Assembly: GCA_963664665.2 (NCBI GenBank)
Contig: CAXXMH010000008.1
Span: 434,001-498,000 of the forward strand
DNA from: Bin55 sp963664665
Lineage (GTDB): Bacteria; Pseudomonadota; Gammaproteobacteria; Pseudomonadales; Azotimanducaceae
Direction of reading: 5' to 3'
Length of the DNA: 64,000 nt
Positions 27,641 to 36,269 of this stretch are shown in pieces. Numbering within the stretch: the stretch's first letter is position 1; every line of letters begins with the position of its first letter. A program made the position numbers and the translations under genes. Below the pieces are notes generated by a model. The model did not search any database, was not told where the DNA came from, and saw nothing but the letters and a program-made list of their open reading frames with translations.

Positions 27641-28438
27641 TCAGTCACCTTGCAGACACGTCAATGCTTGTTCGTGAACTAATGGATTCGCTGATGCAAC
27701 GACCTCTCCAGCAGATAGGTCGTCCCCACCCTGCCAGTTGGTCAACACGCCACCGGCACCGCGCACGATAGGAACCAGCGGCAGGATGTCCCAGGGCTTG
27801 AGAACGTTTTCAACCACCAGATCTAATTGCCCCAGCGCAACCATGGTGTACTGATAACAGTCAGTACCGTATCGGACCAATCGAACACTTTCCTCAATTC
27901 GCTGAAGTACCGGCTTATCGCCCCATTTCTCAAACAAGCGCGGGTCGGTGGTTGCGAAAGTCGCATCTGCCAGCTTCTGGGTCCCTCTTGTGTGCATCTT
28001 GGAAGATTTCCCACCGCGCATGTACGTGGCAGAACGCCCGTCGCCGACGAATACTTCGTCAAGAAACGGCTGCACCATGACACCGAGGTAAGGCTCGTCG
28101 TTGCGCAGAAGACCCAAGAGCACACCCCAATGCACGAAGCCACTGATGAACGCACGGGTGCCATCGATTGGATCAATCAACCAAGTCCACTCGCCAGAGC
28201 CGACGTCCTCGTACTCTTCGCCTCGGATCGCATGATCAGGAAATCTTGCTTGGATGTGATCGCGAATAATCCGCTCGCAAGCCTTATCCGCTGCGGTAAC
28301 CGGATCGAATCCAGTGCCCTCAGCCTTGTTCTCGACCCCAAGTGACTGCCGAAACCACTTCAATGTCTCGCGCCCGCCGGCAGTTGCCGCTGCGATGGCG
28401 GTTTCTCGAAGTGTTTCCGTTGTTTCGTTCGCTGTCAT
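27641..28438 (-). CDS. hisN: HisN-like histidinol-phosphatase (inositol monophosphatase family)
   Basis: Magnesium-dependent phosphatase of the inositol monophosphatase superfamily. Metal motifs: GEEYEDVG (Glu, about residue 73), WLIDPIDGTRAFISG (Asp-Pro-x-Asp-Gly, about 86-100) and the C-terminal WDILPLVPIVRGAGG (about 219). The block GVMVQPFLDEVFVGDGR and the overall length of 265 residues are as in HisN-type histidinol-phosphatases, which complete histidine synthesis in many non-enteric bacteria. A related sugar-phosphate phosphatase is possible. No other his gene is nearby. Confidence 0.83.
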   Translation of the reverse strand: MTANETTETLRETAIAAATAGGRETLKWFRQSLGVENKAEGTGFDPVTAADKACERIIRDHIQARFPDHAIRGEEYEDVGSGEWTWLIDPIDGTRAFISGFVHWGVLLGLLRNDEPYLGVMVQPFLDEVFVGDGRSATYMRGGKSSKMHTRGTQKLADATFATTDPRLFEKWGDKPVLQRIEESVRLVRYGTDCYQYTMVALGQLDLVVENVLKPWDILPLVPIVRGAGGVLTNWQGGDDLSAGEVVASANPLVHEQALTCLQGD

Positions 28439-28483
28439 CTACGATCTCAATGAAGGTATGGACGAAGTGACCACCACAAAAAA

Positions 28484-28509
28484 GAGCCAGCCGCATTTGC
28501 GGCTGGCTC
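28484..28509 (-). terminator. Rho-independent terminator after the TonB-dependent receptor
   Basis: Perfect 11-bp stem (GAGCCAGCCGC/GCGGCTGGCTC) with a 4-base loop. On the minus strand it is followed by six T residues, so it terminates transcription coming from the receptor gene that ends at 28540. Confidence 0.9.
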
Positions 28510-28539
28510 GTTGCTGATTACTAACTAATCAGATTGGGA

Positions 28540-31500
28540 CTACAGGTTAACGCCTACCGAGAGTCCCGCGATGCGCGGTTCAGTCAGGAAATAGTTGCGG
28601 AAAAATCCAGACGTATCAGACGTCAGATAGTGTCCCGTTACGTTGTCCTTGTCACCTACGTTTCGCATCCAAAGCCTGACGTTGTACTTGTCGTCATTAC
28701 TTTCATAGATCACCGAGACGTTGTGCTGGCTCCAAGCATCCATTTCGTCGCCGAGGGTGTTGTAAACCCGTGCGTACGCTTCTGATTGCCAGTAGTAGTC
28801 CCATCGCAAAGTAATACCACCATTCCACTTTTCAAGCCACTGGTAACTAGCACCAATCGCGATCGTATGCTGGGGTGAGTTCGGCAGTGATTTGCCGTCA
28901 AGGTCCGTCAGATTACCGTCAGAGGTCTCAACACCAAACGCCGTAAGGAAGCCTCGCGAGAAGTAAACGGGAATCGATGCGCCTTGGCTGTTCACTGGAT
29001 AGGAAACCGATTCCGTCGTAACGCCGTTCCTGACGTCAAGTGCGCCACCCGCTAGCAGTGCTTGTTGAACAAGCTCTGGCGTGATTTGCGATTCACGTGC
29101 AATGTAGTTGATTGCCGTCAAAGCGCCCGGGTCTATGTTGTTCAACAAGACCCAGTCGTCCATGCCGGCGACACGATTAGTCGTATCGATCGAAGCCGTG
29201 TCTTGAATGCTGGTCTCAAGAAAACCGTAGCTAAAGTCGACTGACAGCTGTGGCGCGGCCTCAAATCGATACGCGCCTTCCACTTCAAGCCCGAAAATCT
29301 GCGCGTCGATATTCTCCGTGATCGAGCTGTTGTTCTTGATGACCGTCGTTTGAAGACCGACATAGTCATAGAGGAACGCCGCCGTATTGAGCGTTAAACG
29401 CATCTCAGGAATCCGTGACTTTCGCCCCACTTCGAAGGAAACGACGCTCTCGGGTGCAAATGTAAAGGAACTTGAGTCCTGAAAATCACGCGGAATGGCA
29501 GGATTCAACCCGCCGGGTTTGTATCCCTTGCTCACGAAGCCGTACCAAAGGGTGTCGTCCGTTATCTGGTAGTCAATCCCAATACGACCACTGAACTCGT
29601 TGAACGAGGCATCTACGGGACTGCCAGTTAGCAAACGCGATTCATTGAATTGCGGCACGATCGGCACCATTTCACTGATAGCGATACGTTCCGGGCTATA
29701 CGCCGGCGTCGCCGCCGCCGCTGCAATCTGGTCTGCCGTTGCGCCGTAATGCATCGCGAGACCGCTTTCGAGTGCAGTAGGATCACCAAACGGACCCAAC
29801 AACAGGTTGAGGGTGCGCGACCAGTACGCGCCACTGAACGCGTTAATGTTTGTTAGGTAGTTCGGGTCAATCAAACCAAGCTGTACCGCCTGCGCAATCG
29901 CCGCGTCTAGCGAAATTGCCTCTGGCGGAATTCCCGCTAGTGCGGCTTGGGCTCGCACCAAGCTGAGAATACCTTGCTGAACACCCAAAATCACCGCGGC
30001 ATGGTTGATGGCGTTGAACAACGTGCTGCTATCACGTCGCTCTACATTGTCATTATTGAACCGTAAACCGAGCGTCAGTTTCATGTCTTCAGAGATATCG
30101 AAATAACCCTCGCCGAACGCCGCAGCACCATCAACTTTCAGACCATCTGGCGCTGAGGCGTTCAAGAAAAACCCAGGATAAAGTGGTGGCAAGCTGAACA
30201 ACGGCGCACCAACAGCCGTCACAAGGTCGAGCGTGTTCGCGATCACGTAGTACTCGGTCGTTCTCGTGGCATCAAACGCGCTTGCACCCAGCAAGAAATT
30301 GAATGAACCGTCATACTCCGAGTGGATCTTCGCTTCAATGATGTTGTAGCTGTTCAAGCTGGATGAGCGGTCGTACGAGAATTCGCGATTAAGTGCGCCG
30401 TAATCGTTGTTGGTGCAACCGCCAATTGCACCAGCAGTACCGCGATCCAACGAACATCCTCGTAAGCCCCAGAATCCGGCAATATCGTCCGGTGGTGCTG
30501 AAATAGGCCAAATCCCAGTTGGATTCAGCGGCGTCGGATTCAAGCGTGTGCCCACATTCATCACGTAGTCCTGCAGAGAGCGATACTCACTCTCACGAAC
30601 CGCGCCAATCAAGCCAAATTTCAATTCATCGAAATCATGACTCAGGCCAAACGCGAGAATCTGTTCATCCTCTTGGAAAACTGGTTGAAAATCCGTATGA
30701 ATTTGACGAAGGTCGTTGTATCTGGGCCGTGGGTAGTCGAACAACGATTCGCTCGCACCCGAAGGACCTAGCGGCATCGCGCCCGAGGAACCGCCGAAGA
30801 TCCCGGCCGTCGTCGCACCGAGGTGTGGTGCATCGAATCCAACGCCGTCTGGTTTGCAACCCGTGGTCGGGAGAGAATTGCGATCGCAGATCTGATTCGT
30901 GATCCGCGCGCGATCATCGTCCTCTTCAAAGTGCGTGAGCATGACCCAGAGGTCTGTGTCTTCCGTCAAATCGATCGCCACGGTGGCACGAAACGCAAAT
31001 AAGTTGCGACCGTCAAGCGATTCTTCAATTTGCGGAAGCGTTTCGCCAGCGGCATTGGTTTGGCCATACGCGAGGTTTTCAACGTAGCCATCGCGTTGAA
31101 GCTTGAAGCCCGCTAACCTGAACGCCGCACGTTCACCTAATGGAACGTTGATATGACCCTTTAAGCGACGGTGATCATAGCTTCCAGTCTCGAAATCTAA
31201 TCGGGACGAATACTCATCGAATACGGGTTGTTTGGTAACGAAGTTAATCGCACCACCCGTTGCATTCCGCCCAAACAACGTGCCTTGTGGACCCCGCAGA
31301 ATCTCAACTCGTTGAAGATCAAAAAACTCGATCGAGTTCAGGTTCGACGGCACGGCGATCTCGTTCATATGTGCGGAAACACCTGAAATACTCGCACTAC
31401 CAATCGCGAGCGAGCCGACACCGCGAATCGAGAAACTCGATCCACCGAAGTTCGTTGCGGTGTATGTGACGCCTGGCGCGTTAAGTTGCAGATCCGAAGG

Positions 31501-31713
31501 TGTAATCACCTGCTGATCTTCGATCATCGTGTCCGTCAATGCGGTCACTGCAATCGGAACCTCTTGAATGTCCTGGTCAACCCTTTGCGCAGTAACGATG
31601 ATCTCTTCGATTGGCTCCTCACTATCTTGCGCCCAAGTCAACGACGTAGGCAAGGCAACCGCGATTGCTACTAGAACTTGAATGAGTCGTGGATGCATCA
31701 AATTCGATGACAT
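28540..31713 (-). CDS. TonB-dependent outer membrane receptor (large)
   Basis: Outer membrane beta-barrel that imports a scarce or bulky ligand using TonB energy. A signal peptide (about residues 1-28, hydrophobic VLVAIAVALPTSLTWA, cleavage after AQ) is followed by a TonB box (EEIIVTAQR, about 37-45) and a plug domain (VPIAVTAL, GVGSLAIGS, RVEILRGPQGTLFGRNATGG about 131-150). The barrel extends to a C-terminal aromatic/hydrophobic strand (AGLSVGVNL). At 1057 residues it is longer than a typical siderophore receptor, with long insertions rich in Asn and Ala in the middle. The neighbouring CoA-transferase and acyl-CoA dehydrogenase hint at a hydrophobic or steroid-like ligand, but the sequence does not prove it. 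Confidence 0.93.
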   Translation of the reverse strand: MSSNLMHPRLIQVLVAIAVALPTSLTWAQDSEEPIEEIIVTAQRVDQDIQEVPIAVTALTDTMIEDQQVITPSDLQLNAPGVTYTATNFGGSSFSIRGVGSLAIGSASISGVSAHMNEIAVPSNLNSIEFFDLQRVEILRGPQGTLFGRNATGGAINFVTKQPVFDEYSSRLDFETGSYDHRRLKGHINVPLGERAAFRLAGFKLQRDGYVENLAYGQTNAAGETLPQIEESLDGRNLFAFRATVAIDLTEDTDLWVMLTHFEEDDDRARITNQICDRNSLPTTGCKPDGVGFDAPHLGATTAGIFGGSSGAMPLGPSGASESLFDYPRPRYNDLRQIHTDFQPVFQEDEQILAFGLSHDFDELKFGLIGAVRESEYRSLQDYVMNVGTRLNPTPLNPTGIWPISAPPDDIAGFWGLRGCSLDRGTAGAIGGCTNNDYGALNREFSYDRSSSLNSYNIIEAKIHSEYDGSFNFLLGASAFDATRTTEYYVIANTLDLVTAVGAPLFSLPPLYPGFFLNASAPDGLKVDGAAAFGEGYFDISEDMKLTLGLRFNNDNVERRDSSTLFNAINHAAVILGVQQGILSLVRAQAALAGIPPEAISLDAAIAQAVQLGLIDPNYLTNINAFSGAYWSRTLNLLLGPFGDPTALESGLAMHYGATADQIAAAAATPAYSPERIAISEMVPIVPQFNESRLLTGSPVDASFNEFSGRIGIDYQITDDTLWYGFVSKGYKPGGLNPAIPRDFQDSSSFTFAPESVVSFEVGRKSRIPEMRLTLNTAAFLYDYVGLQTTVIKNNSSITENIDAQIFGLEVEGAYRFEAAPQLSVDFSYGFLETSIQDTASIDTTNRVAGMDDWVLLNNIDPGALTAINYIARESQITPELVQQALLAGGALDVRNGVTTESVSYPVNSQGASIPVYFSRGFLTAFGVETSDGNLTDLDGKSLPNSPQHTIAIGASYQWLEKWNGGITLRWDYYWQSEAYARVYNTLGDEMDAWSQHNVSVIYESNDDKYNVRLWMRNVGDKDNVTGHYLTSDTSGFFRNYFLTEPRIAGLSVGVNL

Positions 31714-31883
31714 ACAGTGTCTCCTTTACGATTTTCATGCCGTGTAACTCGCGCTTAATGTTCTACCTAAATGGCGCAACATTAACCGCGCGAAACCGTC
31801 ACACCTCTTAAACAAATCTTACGAATCAATCGCTTAGAAACAAGCGGATTTGAGATACGGTGACGACTAGCTAGGTCGTCAAT

Positions 31884-33092
31884 TTAAACAACTCGAAGCT
31901 CGCGAAGCTTAGCTATTTCAGACTCCGCATAGCCGAGTTCCTTCAATATGACGTCGGTGTGCTCACCAAGCGAAGGAGCACGCATTCTCGGCTGTAGCGG
32001 AGTCTTACTCATGTGGATGGGTGACCCGACGACTTTCTGCATTTCACCCTGGTCGTCAATATCACTTGTTAGGTAGCCGTTAGCCCACACGTTGTGATCG
32101 GCTGCCGCTTCATCGTAGTCCCGCACCGGCGCATATCGAATCGAGGTGCCTTCAAACGTCTCGCACCACTCTGTCGTGGTCTTCTTCGCAAACGCCAGCT
32201 CGAGTTCGCCCAGGAACCAAGCTCGGCCCTCGTCCGTGCCGATCGTCGCAATGCGCTCGTCTACCAGCATGTCCGCTCGATCTACGCCGATCAGCAACTC
32301 GTCCAGTGAATTTGGCGGCACGCCAATCAACCCAAACCACCCATCTTGAGTTGCGTAAATCCGATAGCCGCCTCGTATGAGCGGATGGCCGTAGTTGCTG
32401 CGACCGGGGACGTTACCCGTCATGAGATAGTGGGTGTACTCGGCAGCCTGAGCCCAGATCTGACCACCTAGTAGCGAGACTTCGACTTTCTGGCCTTGAC
32501 CGCTATGTACTCGCGCATGGAGTGCGCTCAATATGCCACAGACCATGTTCAGCGAGCCAATGTGATCTGCGATGGTTACGCCTACCGGTGATGGGGGATC
32601 TCCATCCCTCCCAGTGGTCGCCGCCAAGCCGCCAGCGCATTGAGCCGCCAGATCTGCGCCTTTGCGGTTGCGGTCGTCGCCATGAGGACCGAACGTATTT
32701 CCGGCAGCCCAAATGAGCGCTGGATTGATCGCTTTTAGATCCTCGTATCCCAGTCCCCAAGCGTCTAGCGTACCGGTACTGAAATTGCTGATGAGGACAT
32801 CGGTATCGACAATGAGTTTCTTGAAGATCTCCACGCCTTCGGGTTGGCTGAGACTTAAGGAAAGTCCGCGTTTACCACGGTTACATGCGTTGAAATAAGC
32901 GCTGCGGTGGTCGTCGTGACTGAGGAAGATATATCGCGCCTGGTCCCCGATACCAGGAAGCTCGACTTTAATGACCTCGGCGCCCATATCGCAGAGCAGT
33001 GCGGCTGCCTGAGGTCCTTGAACCAGGATGCCAACGTCAACGACCTTAATCCCAGTCAACGGACCTTCAGAAAGGTCCTCCGAGCTCATCAA
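31884..33092 (-). CDS. CaiB/BaiF family (family III) CoA-transferase
   Basis: Transfers CoA between carboxylic acids and their thioesters. The N-terminal block GIKVVDVGILVQGPQAAALLCDMGAEVIKVE (given here in parts: GIKVVDVGILVQGPQ and LLCDMGAEVIKVE) is the family III signature. NRGKRGLSLSLSQPEG follows, and the region KGADLAAQCAGGLAATTG (about residues 142-160) contains the expected catalytic Asp. 402 residues is normal. The two ATGs at the start are adjacent. It probably works with the acyl-CoA dehydrogenase at 33757-34980 in degradation of an unidentified acid. Confidence 0.9.
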   Translation of the reverse strand: MMSSEDLSEGPLTGIKVVDVGILVQGPQAAALLCDMGAEVIKVELPGIGDQARYIFLSHDDHRSAYFNACNRGKRGLSLSLSQPEGVEIFKKLIVDTDVLISNFSTGTLDAWGLGYEDLKAINPALIWAAGNTFGPHGDDRNRKGADLAAQCAGGLAATTGRDGDPPSPVGVTIADHIGSLNMVCGILSALHARVHSGQGQKVEVSLLGGQIWAQAAEYTHYLMTGNVPGRSNYGHPLIRGGYRIYATQDGWFGLIGVPPNSLDELLIGVDRADMLVDERIATIGTDEGRAWFLGELELAFAKKTTTEWCETFEGTSIRYAPVRDYDEAAADHNVWANGYLTSDIDDQGEMQKVVGSPIHMSKTPLQPRMRAPSLGEHTDVILKELGYAESEIAKLRELRVV

Positions 33093-33162
33093 AGTCCTCT
33101 AGTCAAAATCAAAACTATGAACCGAGTGTTAAAAAGTTAGCGTATTTCTGTGCACTGATCAA

Positions 33163-33609
33163 CTATTTCTGTTTTGGTTCGATTTTTTTCGGCCACGAAG
33201 AATTAGCAGCTGGAATCGCTCCGAATTGATAATAGAAGCATTCGATTAGTGCAGATTCAATGTTTTGAGCGAGCTCTGGGCCGCGGCGCGAGTAATAGGC
33301 GCAATCTGCTCCAAATGCCGCCCCGTACTGATATCTCGGCCACCAGGACAGCTCATCGTGGTCCTGCTTTGTGCCTTTGATATGTTCACGGTGGGCCGCT
33401 AACCGTTTATTAAGTGCATCAGCCTTGCCAATGTAGAAGATTGGTGAACTACCCCATGGGCACGTAAGCATTGTGCCATCCGAAGTACCAAGTACGTAAG
33501 CTCCAGCAGTAATCGGTACACCGTCTAGTCCATCCGTCGATAGCAGTTTAATCAGACCGCTGAACCAGCCTCTCTCCTTCAAACAAAACCGCAAATGAAA
33601 ATCCTTCAT
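33163..33609 (-). CDS. GIY-YIG-like domain protein
   Basis: A 148-residue protein with the elements of a GIY-YIG nuclease fold: GAYVLGTSD (GIY equivalent, about residues 36-44), PIFYIGKADALNKRLAAHRE (YIG equivalent plus conserved Arg, about 55-74), and a distal Glu/Asn block (AQNIESALIECFY, about 113-125). Similar small proteins are common in bacteria without known function. A leading AAAGGAAACC lies before the ATG. AT-richer than its neighbours and unrelated to the surrounding catabolic genes, so probably acquired. Confidence 0.7.
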   Translation of the reverse strand: MKDFHLRFCLKERGWFSGLIKLLSTDGLDGVPITAGAYVLGTSDGTMLTCPWGSSPIFYIGKADALNKRLAAHREHIKGTKQDHDELSWWPRYQYGAAFGADCAYYSRRGPELAQNIESALIECFYYQFGAIPAANSSWPKKIEPKQK

Positions 33610-33756
33610 TTAGGTTTCCTTTTATGTAGGTGATGTGCGCGACTATAGCACAGGAACAGAGACGAATTTAGTTAGCACAATGACATGACCCACCAAACCC
33701 CAATGCTGCAACGATCAACCATCCTATCAATGCAAGTTACTTACCACCCTCTCGCC

Positions 33757-34980
33757 TTACAACGGCAGGTCGCCAGTTGCGTGATTAACAGAACCGGTCT
33801 CGTTGTAGGACCGCATCACCATGTCTGCGATTCGCATCAGATGGACTTCGTCGGACCCATCTGCGATGCGTGACCAACGTGCATCAATGAGCATCTGTGC
33901 GAGGGGAGAATCGTTGGAATAACCCAACGCCCCGTGGACCTGCAATGCACGGTCCGTGACTTTCCACAACGTGTTAGCGACGTGGTGCTTAGCCATCGAG
34001 GTTTCCGAGCGGAAATCCATGCCGTTCTCGATCTTGTATGCGCAGTGCAGCACCATGAGCTTGGCTGCGTATAGATCGAGCGCGCTTTCAGACATCATCC
34101 ACTGAATGCCTTGCTTTTCAGATAGCAACGAACCATGCGCGTACCGTTTCTGCGCGCGATCGATCAGCATTTCAAGTGCGGTTTCAATCTGACCAATCCA
34201 ACGCATGCAATGTGCAAGACGCGCAGGACCTAAGCGTACTTGGCCGAGTTTATGCCCGCCGCCTCGTTCACCAAGCATGTTTTCACGCGGAACACGTACG
34301 TTGTTGTACTTGATTTCTGCGTGACCGCCGCCTTTACCCATCGTCTGCACGTCGCGCACCATCTCGAAGCCTTCCGAGGCGGTCGGCACGATGAACGCGC
34401 TGTTGCGCGCCTGGGCGATTTCGGCGTCGGGATCGGTCTTCGCGATGACAATCGCAAAACGCGCGCCATGTGCACCTGATGTGAACCACTTGTGACCGTT
34501 AATCACCCATTCGTCGCCGTCTTCAACGGCAGCCGTCTTGATCTGAATGGGGTCTGAACCCGCCGAATCCGGCTCTGTCATAGAAAAGCAGCTACGCGCC
34601 GTGCCTTCAATGAGAGGTCGTAACCATTTCTCCTTCTGCTCATCCGTACCGAAGTGAAGGAGCGTGTGCATGTTGCCTTCGTCCGGCGCCTGACAATTGA
34701 TGAGGTAAGGCCCCATCGGGAACTTCGCAGCCTCAACCGACATGGCGGCAACCGCGGTAATCCCAAAACCCATACCACCCCATTCTTCCGGCATATGGGG
34801 TGCCCAAAGCCCTTGAGCCTTTGCGGTGGCGCGAAGGTCTTTCACGGCAGCGCCGTAGTCTTCCTTCACTTTGCCGCTTGAGATTGCGCTCAAGCGGGGG
34901 CTCACCTGCTCCATGAAGAACTTGTGCACGAGCATACGGGCATCTTCTACTTCTGGCGTGAAGGTGAAGTCAATGGCCAT
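33757..34980 (-). CDS. Acyl-CoA dehydrogenase
   Basis: FAD-dependent alpha,beta-dehydrogenation of an acyl-CoA. The signature CFSMTEPDSAGSDPIQIKT (about residues 134-152) binds FAD and substrate, and WVINGHKWFTSGA follows. The C-terminal helical domain has the FAD-binding HGALGYSNDSPLAQM block (about 352-366). The segment QVRLGPARLAHCMRWIG resembles the ACAD10/11-like group, which acts on long or branched chains. 407 residues. Clear of flanking genes; TnpB insertion lies 46 bases upstream of its start, so expression may depend on a promoter within or beyond that element. Confidence 0.9.
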   Translation of the reverse strand: MAIDFTFTPEVEDARMLVHKFFMEQVSPRLSAISSGKVKEDYGAAVKDLRATAKAQGLWAPHMPEEWGGMGFGITAVAAMSVEAAKFPMGPYLINCQAPDEGNMHTLLHFGTDEQKEKWLRPLIEGTARSCFSMTEPDSAGSDPIQIKTAAVEDGDEWVINGHKWFTSGAHGARFAIVIAKTDPDAEIAQARNSAFIVPTASEGFEMVRDVQTMGKGGGHAEIKYNNVRVPRENMLGERGGGHKLGQVRLGPARLAHCMRWIGQIETALEMLIDRAQKRYAHGSLLSEKQGIQWMMSESALDLYAAKLMVLHCAYKIENGMDFRSETSMAKHHVANTLWKVTDRALQVHGALGYSNDSPLAQMLIDARWSRIADGSDEVHLMRIADMVMRSYNETGSVNHATGDLPL

Positions 34981-35019
34981 GAGTTATTTCCTCAATCGAG
35001 AACGGTGAATTAAAGGGAA

Positions 35020-36207
35020 CTATAGATTAGACGATCCTAATCTACCGTTCTGCGTGGACGGCTTCCCACTGGATGCCGTTGCTCTGCCTTCTACCCACGC
35101 CTCGGGGATTTTCCCGCCCGAGCTGAGAGTTCGCAAACCCTCAAGCAGAATGTTCTTGGACGCATTGATGTCCCGATCTTCCGAATGACCGCACGCGGCA
35201 CAGTAGTACCACCTGTCAGCCAGCGTCAGTTTCACCTGTGGCAATGCGCCACAAGCGGAACATCGTTGCGTCGTGTTTTTAGGGTCGACTTTCACCAACA
35301 CGCCACCAGCGCTTTCAGCCTTGTATGCGAGTTGTTGCGTGAACTGACCCCAGTTCTGTTCTAGAATTGATCGATTGAGACCGCGCTTGTAGGCTCCGCG
35401 GTGCGCCGTCATGTTCTTGATTTGTAAATCCTCGACGACCACGCGTTTTCCGTGATTGCGAACGATGGACGTTGTGATCGTGTGCAAGGTGTTGCGATGG
35501 CGCACCTTTTGGCGATGATGCGCCTTACGTAGGTACATCAATTTCTTCCGACGGCTGTTCGAGCCTCGTTCTGCCCTTGCAACCTTGCGTTGCAACCGCT
35601 TGATTCGGGTGTTGTTGACCGCGTGTTTCGGAATCATCGTGCCGTTCGAAAGCACCGCTCGTTGCTTTATACCGACGTCGATACCAATCGTCGCGTCCAT
35701 GCCCTTGACATGAGGCTCGACCTCGCAGATCAACTGGACGTACACGCCATTCGGGTACTTGACGATCCGCACGAGCTTGACTTGATGCTTCGTGCAGCGT
35801 GCGTCGCGTCGCCATCGAATGCGACCGATCCCCTTGATCTTGACCACCCCGTAACGATCATTGAACGCAGGTTTGATACCTGACGCTTCAAACGACCGCA
35901 TACGCCCGCGTCCGCGAAATCGCGGGAACCCACCATGCTTGAAAAATCGCTTGTACGCCTTGTCGAGACGCAACAATGCTGAACGCTGACTCATAACGTG
36001 GTATTTGGCGAACCACTCATCCTGCGCCCGAATGGTCGTAAGCGACTTGTATTGATCGTAGGCTGAGATTGTTCTGCCGGTCTTCTGGTAGCAGTCAATC
36101 CGCTCCTGCAACGCGCCGTTGTACAACAATCGCTGTTGCTCCAGGAACTCCTCTAGATTCGCGTGACTCGCACGAGACAGTTGTGCCCTATAGGTGTAAG
36201 TCTGCAT
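35020..36207 (-). CDS. tnpB: TnpB, RNA-guided nuclease of IS200/IS605-type element
   Basis: 395-residue TnpB, the ancestor type of Cas12. RuvC catalytic residues: D177 in GIDVGI, E259 in VVVEDLQ and D346 in DRDINAS. A zinc finger C316-C319/C336-C339 (CSACG and CAACG) lies between RuvC-II and RuvC-III. The N-terminal recognition part starts QTYTYRAQL, and the typical FKHGGFPRFRGR block is present. All catalytic residues are intact. No TnpA (Y1 transposase) is adjacent, so the element is a tnpB-only form that must be mobilised in trans. Confidence 0.93.
   Translation of the reverse strand: MQTYTYRAQLSRASHANLEEFLEQQRLLYNGALQERIDCYQKTGRTISAYDQYKSLTTIRAQDEWFAKYHVMSQRSALLRLDKAYKRFFKHGGFPRFRGRGRMRSFEASGIKPAFNDRYGVVKIKGIGRIRWRRDARCTKHQVKLVRIVKYPNGVYVQLICEVEPHVKGMDATIGIDVGIKQRAVLSNGTMIPKHAVNNTRIKRLQRKVARAERGSNSRRKKLMYLRKAHHRQKVRHRNTLHTITTSIVRNHGKRVVVEDLQIKNMTAHRGAYKRGLNRSILEQNWGQFTQQLAYKAESAGGVLVKVDPKNTTQRCSACGALPQVKLTLADRWYYCAACGHSEDRDINASKNILLEGLRTLSSGGKIPEAWVEGRATASSGKPSTQNGRLGSSNL
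35023..35200 (-). ncRNA. Candidate omega (right-end) RNA of TnpB
   Basis: In IS200/IS605 elements the guide RNA scaffold is transcribed from the 3' part of tnpB through the right end, with the guide just outside the element. Here the final tnpB codons (RLGSSNL) form the terminal palindrome at 35023-35044, as expected. The 5' limit given is arbitrary. The guide would be chromosomal bases immediately below 35023. Confidence 0.45.
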
Positions 36208-36235
36208 GACCTAAGTTTAGGTAGGATCGTCTAAT
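35023..36235 (-). mobile_element. tnpB-only IS200/IS605-type element
   Basis: The element spans the tnpB gene. At the 3' end the palindrome TAGATTAG/CTAATCTA with a 6-base loop (35023-35044) overlaps the last tnpB codons. At the 5' end a hairpin ACCTAA/TTAGGT (36209-36222) is followed by AGGATCGTCTAAT (36223-36235), a 13-bp exact inverted copy of 35026-35038. Subterminal hairpins of this kind are recognised by Y1 transposases. Exact ends are inferred from these repeats. Confidence 0.75.
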
Positions 36236-36269
36236 AAGTAATTTCCGAGTTAAACGAGTTCGGCATCAG

